From an uncultured Clostridia bacterium (GTDB lineage Bacteria; Bacillota; Clostridia; Oscillospirales; Oscillospiraceae): a DNA stretch of 7,242 bases. The stretch lies in assembly GCA_945918815.1 (NCBI GenBank), contig CAMEIU010000111.1, forward strand, positions 1 through 7,242, written 5' to 3'. Positions 1 through 4,830 of this stretch are shown here, piece after piece. A model generated the notes under the pieces. That model ran no database searches. It had not been told where the DNA came from and saw nothing but the letters and a program-made list of their open reading frames with translations. Numbering within the stretch: the stretch's first letter is position 1; every line of letters begins with the position of its first letter. The translations under genes were made by a program, and so were the position numbers.

Positions 1-50
1 AACCGTTGATATTACTGGGTTTTTCAAAAAGTTCTGTATCGCCACTCGCA

Positions 51-86
51 CCAAAAACCTCATTGCTTCGGCAATGAGGTTTTTGG
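51..86. terminator. Bidirectional intrinsic terminator, 16-bp perfect stem with tetraloop
   Basis: Bases 51-66 pair perfectly with 71-86 around the four-base loop TTCG (67-70). The stem has a GC-containing core flanked by five A on the left and five T on the right, so either strand gives a hairpin followed by a U-tract. It lies two bases beyond the stop codon of the HAD gene and should end the minus-strand operon. Read on the plus strand the loop is C(UUCG)G, the extra-stable tetraloop, which suggests it also ends a plus-strand transcript coming from left of the window. That gene is not visible here. Confidence 0.9.
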
Positions 87-88
87 CG

Positions 89-739
89 TCATAAGGTTTC
101 TACGATTGCGTGGGACAAGTCCGGAATGGCTTCGTCGGCCAGGGCCCGAAGGGCAGGCCATTCCGCTTCGCTGTATGGATCGTAGACGGCGATGGTGTGG
201 AAGCCCGCCGCCTTGGCTGTTCGGACGGCGGCCAGGGAGTCTTCGAAGACCGCAATGTCCCGGGGCGGGGCGCCAAGCCGCCGGGCCGCTTCGAGAAACA
301 CGTCCGGCTGCTCCTTTCCCGCGCCCACTTCCTCACAGGAGCATACAAACTCGAAATAGGAAAGAACGCCCAGCCGCCGGAGGCAGGCTTCCACCAGGGG
401 CCGGTCTGTGGCAGAGGCCACGGCCATGCGGACGCCCTTGAACCGGAGCCGGTCCAGGTAGGCCCGGACGCCGGGCTTCAACGGAATGTCACGGTGGTAG
501 TGCTCCGCCATGACGGCGTTCATCTCCGCCGCAATGTCCGCCGCGGAGCCCTGCAAATGGAAGGCGCGGAGAAACAGCCCGGCGGCTTCGGTGACGGTCA
601 TGGACTTGGTCTGGTCCAGAACGGCCGTGGGCGGATTGTCGATCCCACAGCCGGCGAGATATTCCCGTCCAAACTGCCGCCAGAAGCCCATGGAATCGGC
701 CAGGGTCCCATCCAGATCAAAAATCGCGTATGCTTTCAT
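89..739 (-). CDS. HAD-superfamily hydrolase (subfamily IA, phosphatase/phosphoglucomutase-like)
   Basis: This 216-residue protein has the full set of haloacid dehalogenase motifs. Motif I is FDLDGTL with the nucleophile D8 and acid/base D10. Motif II is VASATD with S109, motif III is the lysine K142 in GKEQPDVF, and motif IV is the acidic pair E166-D167 in VFEDS. Residues about 15-85 form the helical cap typical of subfamily IA. The likely role is hydrolysis of a small phosphorylated metabolite in the cytoplasm; the substrate cannot be read from sequence. The ATG at 739 is preferred because GAGG sits six bases upstream. A GTG at 751, overlapping the stop of the upstream amylase gene, would add four residues (MRPA). 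It is the last gene of the operon and stops two bases before the terminator hairpin. Its position after a glycosidase hints at sugar-phosphate metabolism, but this is inference. Confidence 0.9.
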   Translation of the reverse strand: MKAYAIFDLDGTLADSMGFWRQFGREYLAGCGIDNPPTAVLDQTKSMTVTEAAGLFLRAFHLQGSAADIAAEMNAVMAEHYHRDIPLKPGVRAYLDRLRFKGVRMAVASATDRPLVEACLRRLGVLSYFEFVCSCEEVGAGKEQPDVFLEAARRLGAPPRDIAVFEDSLAAVRTAKAAGFHTIAVYDPYSEAEWPALRALADEAIPDLSHAIVETL

Positions 740-747
740 GGCTGGCC

Positions 748-2052
748 TCACAGCGCATCCCCGCCGGAGGGGCCGGTCAGAATCAAAGGCCTTCCGTCGC
801 AGCGAAGGATTCCGTCTTTCACGCAGACCGCCGCGCCGTCGATGCAGTTGACATAATCTCCATCCGGGAACGGAACTTTGACGGCCGCAGCCTGACCCTT
901 GAGGCTGAAAACGCCCAGCTTTTTGGTTTGGTTGTCGTCCCGCACCAGAATCGCAACGTCATGGGCGTCGTCGGCCTGCCCCATGAAATAATCCTCGCAG
1001 GACAGCACCTGCTTCTTGATCCGATACAGCGTTTGCAGCAGCGGCGTCAGGTCCTTTACCGGGTCCCGCCGAATGAGGTCTTTTTCAAACAGGCTGGGCG
1101 TGTGGTCGTTCCGGTATTCCTGTCCGGCGTAGAGCAGGGTCGTGCCTTTCAGGAAGAAGAGAAACGCCGTGTAGTTGGTCAGAGCCAGTTCATCCTTGAC
1201 AAAGGAGCAGATCCGCGGCTGGTCGTGGTTCTCCAGGAAGCGCATTTTAATATAGTTGTCCGGGTAGGCGCACTCCTGGAAGTTGAGCATGTCGATGTAG
1301 TGGGACAGGGCGATCTCGCCCTTCAGATACCGGTCGAACACCTCGCGGGTGTCGTAATCGTACTCCATGTCAAAGGCCTGGAAGACCTCATAGTCGTTGG
1401 CGGAATACAGGCCGGATTTCCGGCTGAGCAGGCCAAAGCCGCTGTGAACGGTTTCCGCCAGCCAGATGCAGCCGGGCCGGACCCGCTCCACGGCCGCCCG
1501 GGCCTGACGCCAGAATTCCACGGGCACAAAGGAGGCCACGTCGCAGCGGAAGCCGTCCACGATCTTCGCCCATTGGACCAGGGATTCGATCTGATAGTCC
1601 CACAACGCTTTGCAATTGTAGTCCAGATCCACCACGTCGCTCCAGTCGCCCACATGGTTGCCCATGCTGCCGTCCGACTTGCGGTAGAAGAATTCCGGGT
1701 GTTCCTTTGTCAGGGTGGAATCCGGCGAGGTGTGATTGTAGACCACGTCAATGATGCACTTCATGCCGCGGGCGTGGATCTCGTCCACCAGATGCCGGAA
1801 GTCCTCCATGGAGCCGTAGGCGGGATTGACCGTGCGGTAGTCCCGGTTGGCGTAGGGACAGCCCAGAGAGCCCTTTTTCCCTGTTTCGCCGATGGGATGG
1901 ATGGGCATGAACCAGATGATGTCGGTTCCCAACGCCTGGATCCGGTCAAGATCGGGGATGACGGCCTGGAAGGTCCCTTCCGGCGTATGATTGCGCACAT
2001 AGACGGCGTAAATCACATCGCCGCGCAGAGAAATATTGGTCTGCCGTGCCAT
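748..2052 (-). CDS. GH13 alpha-amylase-family glycoside hydrolase, cytoplasmic
   Basis: The 434-residue protein carries the four classic GH13 regions in order: DVVYNH (102-107), GFRCDVASF (167-175) with R169 and the nucleophile D171, the acid/base E200 in IWLAETV, and FLENHDQPR (272-280) with the transition-state stabiliser D277. All three catalytic carboxylates are present, so it should be active on alpha-glucosidic bonds. The TIM barrel starts almost at once (GDVIYAVYVRN, 11-21), and the last ~80 residues fit the usual C-terminal beta domain. There is no signal peptide and no carbohydrate-binding module, so imported maltooligosaccharides or glycogen are likelier substrates than extracellular starch. 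The frame is open back to 2235, but that extension overlaps the TSCPD gene and has no family similarity. The ATG at 2052 comes one base after the upstream TAA, with only a weak purine-rich ribosome site, which suggests translational coupling. Exact specificity is undetermined. Confidence 0.93.
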   Translation of the reverse strand: MARQTNISLRGDVIYAVYVRNHTPEGTFQAVIPDLDRIQALGTDIIWFMPIHPIGETGKKGSLGCPYANRDYRTVNPAYGSMEDFRHLVDEIHARGMKCIIDVVYNHTSPDSTLTKEHPEFFYRKSDGSMGNHVGDWSDVVDLDYNCKALWDYQIESLVQWAKIVDGFRCDVASFVPVEFWRQARAAVERVRPGCIWLAETVHSGFGLLSRKSGLYSANDYEVFQAFDMEYDYDTREVFDRYLKGEIALSHYIDMLNFQECAYPDNYIKMRFLENHDQPRICSFVKDELALTNYTAFLFFLKGTTLLYAGQEYRNDHTPSLFEKDLIRRDPVKDLTPLLQTLYRIKKQVLSCEDYFMGQADDAHDVAILVRDDNQTKKLGVFSLKGQAAAVKVPFPDGDYVNCIDGAAVCVKDGILRCDGRPLILTGPSGGDAL

Positions 2053-2053
2053 C

Positions 2054-2317
2054 TTACTTCGCCAGTTTCTTTTTGGCGTCTTCCAGAGCGCGGGCCAGCT
2101 GGTCGGGGCAGGAGGTATCCTTGTAGCCACAGTGGATTCCCTTGACCCGCTGGATGACCTCGTCCACGTCCATGCCTTCCACCAGCTTGCTGATGCCCTG
2201 CAGGTTGCCGTTGCAGCCGCCGATGAAGCAGACATTCTTCAATTTGTTGTCCTCGATCTCAAACTGGACGGCCTGAGAGCAGGTGCCGTGGTTGCGGTAT
2301 TCAAATTCCATAATCAT
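2054..2317 (-). CDS. Small TSCPD-domain protein (TIGR03905-like), function unknown
   Basis: This 87-residue protein matches the TSCPD domain family: GTCSQAV near the start (11-17), GGCNGNLQG (33-41) in the middle, and HCGYKDTSCPDQLARAL (62 onward) giving the domain its name. It has five cysteines (C13, C30, C35, C63, C70), a lot for its size. Three of them, C13, C35 and C70, lie in the motifs I recall as conserved, which suggests metal binding or redox chemistry. The same domain occurs at the C-terminus of some B12-dependent ribonucleotide reductases, but stand-alone copies have no settled function. The ATG at 2317 is chosen over 2311 because AAAGGA lies about five bases upstream; that site overlaps the stop codon of the preceding ybaK-type gene. 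It is followed after one base by the amylase gene. Confidence 0.88.
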   Translation of the reverse strand: MIMEFEYRNHGTCSQAVQFEIEDNKLKNVCFIGGCNGNLQGISKLVEGMDVDEVIQRVKGIHCGYKDTSCPDQLARALEDAKKKLAK

Positions 2318-2328
2318 ACTGTTCCTTT

Positions 2329-2799
2329 CTATTCTGTCAAATCGCAGACGGTCATGTCCGCGTAATGGATCAGATCATCGGGGCCGAGAATCAATTGCTG
2401 GCCCCGCATCCCGGCGGAGACGGCGATTTCGTCAAACAGCTCCGCCGTCTCGTCGATAAAGGTGGGATAGGATTTCTTCATGCCGATGGGACTGCACCCG
2501 CCGCGGATGTAGCCGGTCAGGCCCAGCAGCTCCTTCATGTGGACCATTTCCACCTTTTTATCCCCGGCTGCCTTGGCGGCTTTTTTCAGGTCCAGCGCAC
2601 AGCAGACCGGAATGCAGAACACCAGCACGCCCCGCTTTTCACCACGGACCACCAGGGTTTTGAACACCTGCTCCGGCGGCATGCCGACGGCTTGGGCCGC
2701 GTGGAGGCCACCCAGGTCGCTTTCATCGTATTCATATTCCGCCGTGCGGCAGGGAAGTCCGGCCTGCTCGATCAGGCGGACCGCGTTTGTCTTTGTCAT
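2329..2799 (-). CDS. ybaK: YbaK/EbsC-type aminoacyl-tRNA deacylase (Cys-tRNA(Pro)-like)
   Basis: The 156-residue protein fits the bacterial YbaK family, which removes cysteine (and some other amino acids) wrongly attached to tRNA-Pro and acts in trans to prolyl-tRNA synthetase. The lysine expected to be essential is K47 in VFKTLVV. The substrate-pocket loop is GGCSPIG (100-106), close to the family form. Length is normal for the stand-alone domain (about 155-160). The ATG at 2799 has a clear GAGGCGG site just upstream. It is the first gene of the four-gene minus operon, read from the promoter at 2837-2865, and lies divergently to a second, different YbaK-family gene. The exact substrate is inferred from family resemblance only. 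Confidence 0.92.
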   Translation of the reverse strand: MTKTNAVRLIEQAGLPCRTAEYEYDESDLGGLHAAQAVGMPPEQVFKTLVVRGEKRGVLVFCIPVCCALDLKKAAKAAGDKKVEMVHMKELLGLTGYIRGGCSPIGMKKSYPTFIDETAELFDEIAVSAGMRGQQLILGPDDLIHYADMTVCDLTE

Positions 2800-2824
2800 A
2801 AAACCGCCTCAAAGGATAGGTTTT
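2800..2824 (-). promoter_or_regulatory. Possible ribosome-site-masking hairpin in the ybaK leader
   Basis: Plus-strand bases 2800-2805 (AAAACC) pair with 2819-2824 (GGTTTT), and inside them 2807-2809 (CCT) pair with 2813-2815 (AGG) around a three-base loop. In the minus-strand mRNA this encloses the Shine-Dalgarno sequence and ends immediately before the ATG at 2799. The stem is A/U-rich and probably weak. The pairing is directly visible; any regulatory role is inference. Confidence 0.3.
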
Positions 2825-2836
2825 TTACCGTCTGTG

Positions 2837-2865
2837 ATTATACAGGGAATTGACGAAGCTTGCAA
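2837..2865 (-). promoter_or_regulatory. Sigma-A-type promoter for the minus-strand ybaK operon
   Basis: On the minus strand a -35 TTGCAA (2865-2860) is followed by a 17-base spacer and a perfect -10 TATAAT (2842-2837). The predicted start of transcription is near 2830, leaving a leader of about 30 bases before the ATG at 2799. The -35 hexamer is palindromic and is the same six bases used by the plus-strand promoter. Confidence 0.8.
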
Positions 2866-2888
2866 GTCCCATTTTCCTGTGCTACAAT
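2860..2888 (+). promoter_or_regulatory. Sigma-A-type promoter for the plus-strand YbaK-family gene
   Basis: A -35 TTGCAA (2860-2865), a 17-base spacer and an extended -10 (TGC then TACAAT, 2883-2888) form a good promoter. The start of transcription should be near 2895, about 24 bases before the ATG at 2919. A TTGACG at 2850-2855 looks like a better -35, but it lies 27 bases from this -10 and so is probably not used with it. Confidence 0.78.
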
Positions 2889-2918
2889 CATGGGAGATTT
2901 TTCATTGGAGGGAACTGC

Positions 2919-3395
2919 ATGTCAATTGAAAAGGTTCGGGCTTATTTTGCCCGTTTTGGAATGGAAAACCGCATCCGGGAGCTGGACGTCTCCAGCGCGA
3001 CGGTGGAGCTGGCGGCCCAGGCGTTGGGCGTGGAGGGAAAGCGTATTGCCAAGACCCTGTCGTTTCTGACCCCGGATGGCTGTATCCTGGTTGTGGCCGC
3101 CGGAGACGCCAAGGTGGACAACAGCAAATACAAGGCCCGCTTTGGCTGCAAGGCCAAAATGCTGGCCCACGACGACGTGCCGGAATATGTGGGACACGCC
3201 GTGGGCGGCGTCTGTCCCTTCGCCGTCAAAGAGGGCGTGGCAGTCTATCTGGACGAATCCCTGAAACGGTTTGAGACCGTGTTTCCCGCCTGCGGCAGCA
3301 GTAACAGCGCCATCGAGCTGACCATCCCGGAGCTGGAGACCTACTCCCGTTTCACGGATTGGGTCGACGTCTGCAAAGGCTGGCAGGAAGCGTGA
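2919..3395 (+). CDS. YbaK/prolyl-tRNA-synthetase-associated domain protein (second, divergent type)
   Basis: This 158-residue protein is a single YbaK-type editing domain. It keeps the pattern of an essential lysine (K45 in IAKTLSF), a pocket loop GGVCPFAV (96-103) and a C-terminal GSSNSAIELT (126-135). The family hydrolyses mischarged tRNA, but several branches with different amino-acid targets exist (YbaK, ProXp-ala and others), and I cannot assign this one. Its loops differ clearly from those of the neighbouring 2329-2799 protein, so it is not a recent duplicate. The ATG at 2919 is chosen because GGAGGG lies six bases upstream. The frame is open back to 2850, but that stretch contains the promoter. 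The gene is probably transcribed alone and ends at the shared terminator at 3406-3443. Confidence 0.88.
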   Translation: MSIEKVRAYFARFGMENRIRELDVSSATVELAAQALGVEGKRIAKTLSFLTPDGCILVVAAGDAKVDNSKYKARFGCKAKMLAHDDVPEYVGHAVGGVCPFAVKEGVAVYLDESLKRFETVFPACGSSNSAIELTIPELETYSRFTDWVDVCKGWQEA

Positions 3396-3405
3396 ATCCA
3401 AAATC

Positions 3406-3443
3406 AAAAAAGACTGGCTGCCCGATGGGGCAGCCAGTTTTTT
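3406..3443. terminator. Bidirectional intrinsic terminator between convergent genes
   Basis: Bases 3414-3423 (CTGGCTGCCC) pair perfectly with 3428-3437 around the loop GATG (3424-3427). Six A lie on the left (3406-3411) and six T on the right (3438-3443), so each strand has a U-tract after the hairpin. It sits 10 bases after the plus-strand YbaK stop and 15 bases after the permease stop on the minus strand, and should end both transcripts. Confidence 0.93.
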
Positions 3444-3458
3444 GGTCAGGGTGATGCA

Positions 3459-4787
3459 TCAGAGAATGAAGTACAGGATCAGCGGGATGCAGAGCACATA
3501 CAGCACCGGATGTACCTGCTTTGCCTTGCCGGTCAGGACCTTGACCAGCACGTCGGCCAGGGTGCCGAGGCAGATGGCGGAAGCGATGTCGCCGGTGAAG
3601 GCGCCGAACATGATCATCACAAACGGGCCGAAGCAGTCGCGGAAGTCGGAGAAGTCCAGCTTGGTGATGGAGCTGAGCATGGAGAAGCCGACAAAGATCA
3701 GCGCCGCGCCGGAGGCCGCGTAGGGGATCATCAGGAACAGCGGAGCAAAGAAGATGCACACCAGGAACAGCAGGCCGCAGACGATGGCGGTCAGTCCCGT
3801 GCGGCCGCCGACACCGACGCCGACGGTGGATTCGATGAAGGTGGAGATGGTGGTGCAGCCGGTGGCGGAGCCGACCACGGTGCCGACGGCGTCAACCAGG
3901 AAGGGCTTCTCGATCTGCGGGAAGTTGCCGTTCTCATCGAGCATGTCGCACTGTGCGCCGACGGCCTGCAGCGCGCCGAAGGTGGCAAAGAAGTCGCTGA
4001 CAAACAGGATGAAGATCCAGACCAGCGCGCCGGGGATATCGGCGAGGATGGACTTGAAATCATAGCTGAAAACCAGGTTGCCGACCTCGCTGGCGTCGGG
4101 CAGAGAGACGACGCTGGAGGGCAGCGTGGTCACGCCCATGGGGATGCCGATGATGGTGGCGGCGATGATGCCGATGAGAATGGCGCCGCGCACCTTCAGG
4201 GCCGTCAGCGCGCCCATGATCACAAGGGCGATGAGGGCGAGCAGAACGGCAGGCTGGGAGAATTCGCCCAGAGCAAGGCCGCCGTTAAAGGTGGCAAGGC
4301 CAGTGTTCTTGAAGCCCAGATAGGCGATGAAGAAGCCTACAGCCACGACGATGGCGATCTTCAGATTCTTGGGGAGCATGTTGACGACAACTTTGCGGAT
4401 GCCCAGCACGGTGATCAGGATGAAGATCAGACCGGAGCAGAGCAGCAGCGCCATGGCCCAGCCGAAGGAGACAACGCCGCTGTTGACGAGTCCGCCGAGG
4501 ATGAAGTTGCTGCCCATGGCGGTGGAGAGAGCCAGGGGAAGGTTGGCATACAGGCCCATAAACAGGGTGATCAGGCCGCTGACCAGCGCGCACATGACCA
4601 GAAGGGCGGATTTGCTGATGACGAGGCCGTTGATATCGACGATGGACGGATCGGGGCCGAAACCGGCGATGGCGGCGGGCTGCACGGCCAACACATAGGC
4701 CATGGTGAGGAACGTGGTCACGCCGGCCAGGATTTCACGCCGGACGTTTGTGCCCCGTTCTTCGAGCTTGAAGAAGTCTTTCTTCAT
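3459..4787 (-). CDS. NCS2-family purine permease (AzgA/PbuG-like)
   Basis: The 442-residue membrane protein has the hydrophobic pattern of the NCS2/AzgA purine transporters, with about 12-14 membrane segments. Recognisable parts are GVTTFLTMAYVLAVQPA (22-38, first segment), STAMGSNFILGG (88-99), and FIESTVGVGVGGRTGLTA (317-334), which holds the conserved Glu319 and the GGRTGL signature of segment 10. It should import adenine, guanine or hypoxanthine with protons across the inner membrane. Segment 8 reads SDFFATFGALQAVGAQ (264-279), where I would expect a VDLFDT-like motif, so one conserved aspartate appears to be alanine. AAGGAG seven bases upstream supports the ATG at 4787. The gene follows adenine deaminase by 43 bases with no terminator between, so the pair is probably one transcript and adenine is a likely substrate. 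Confidence 0.92.
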   Translation of the reverse strand: MKKDFFKLEERGTNVRREILAGVTTFLTMAYVLAVQPAAIAGFGPDPSIVDINGLVISKSALLVMCALVSGLITLFMGLYANLPLALSTAMGSNFILGGLVNSGVVSFGWAMALLLCSGLIFILITVLGIRKVVVNMLPKNLKIAIVVAVGFFIAYLGFKNTGLATFNGGLALGEFSQPAVLLALIALVIMGALTALKVRGAILIGIIAATIIGIPMGVTTLPSSVVSLPDASEVGNLVFSYDFKSILADIPGALVWIFILFVSDFFATFGALQAVGAQCDMLDENGNFPQIEKPFLVDAVGTVVGSATGCTTISTFIESTVGVGVGGRTGLTAIVCGLLFLVCIFFAPLFLMIPYAASGAALIFVGFSMLSSITKLDFSDFRDCFGPFVMIMFGAFTGDIASAICLGTLADVLVKVLTGKAKQVHPVLYVLCIPLILYFIL

Positions 4788-4830
4788 AGGGATTCTCCTT
4801 TTTTCTCTCTTGGTGGATGACGGATTTCGG

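Noticed and set aside
38..53. tRNA-like 3' end: CACTCGC, A, then CCA
   Set aside because: The bases upstream do not form a T-stem and T-loop, no matching 5' acceptor strand is visible in the window, and the CCA is part of the terminator stem.
2..92. Open frame on the plus strand running from the left edge to a stop near 92
   Set aside because: It runs straight through the terminator hairpin, gives a low-complexity peptide with no recognisable family, and is short enough to occur by chance.
730..2145. Long open frame on the plus strand opposite the amylase gene
   Set aside because: It has no recognisable motifs and is the antisense mirror of a conserved GH13 gene. GC-rich third positions keep the opposite strand free of stops.
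2053..2235. N-terminal extension of the amylase frame
   Set aside because: It overlaps nearly the whole TSCPD gene in another frame, its residues look like out-of-frame translation (runs of W, S, R, A), and the GH13 fold begins just after the ATG at 2052.
2850..2855. TTGACG as the -35 for the plus-strand promoter
   Set aside because: It is 27 bases from the TACAAT -10, too far for sigma-A. TTGCAA at 2860-2865 gives the correct 17-base spacing.
2850..2918. Upstream start for the plus-strand YbaK-family gene
   Set aside because: This stretch contains the -35 and -10 boxes, and a strong GGAGGG site is placed correctly for the ATG at 2919.
3510..4820. Long plus-strand open frame opposite the permease, rich in D, E, G and Q
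   Set aside because: Its composition is what antisense reading of a hydrophobic membrane protein gives, and it has no independent start signal or domain.
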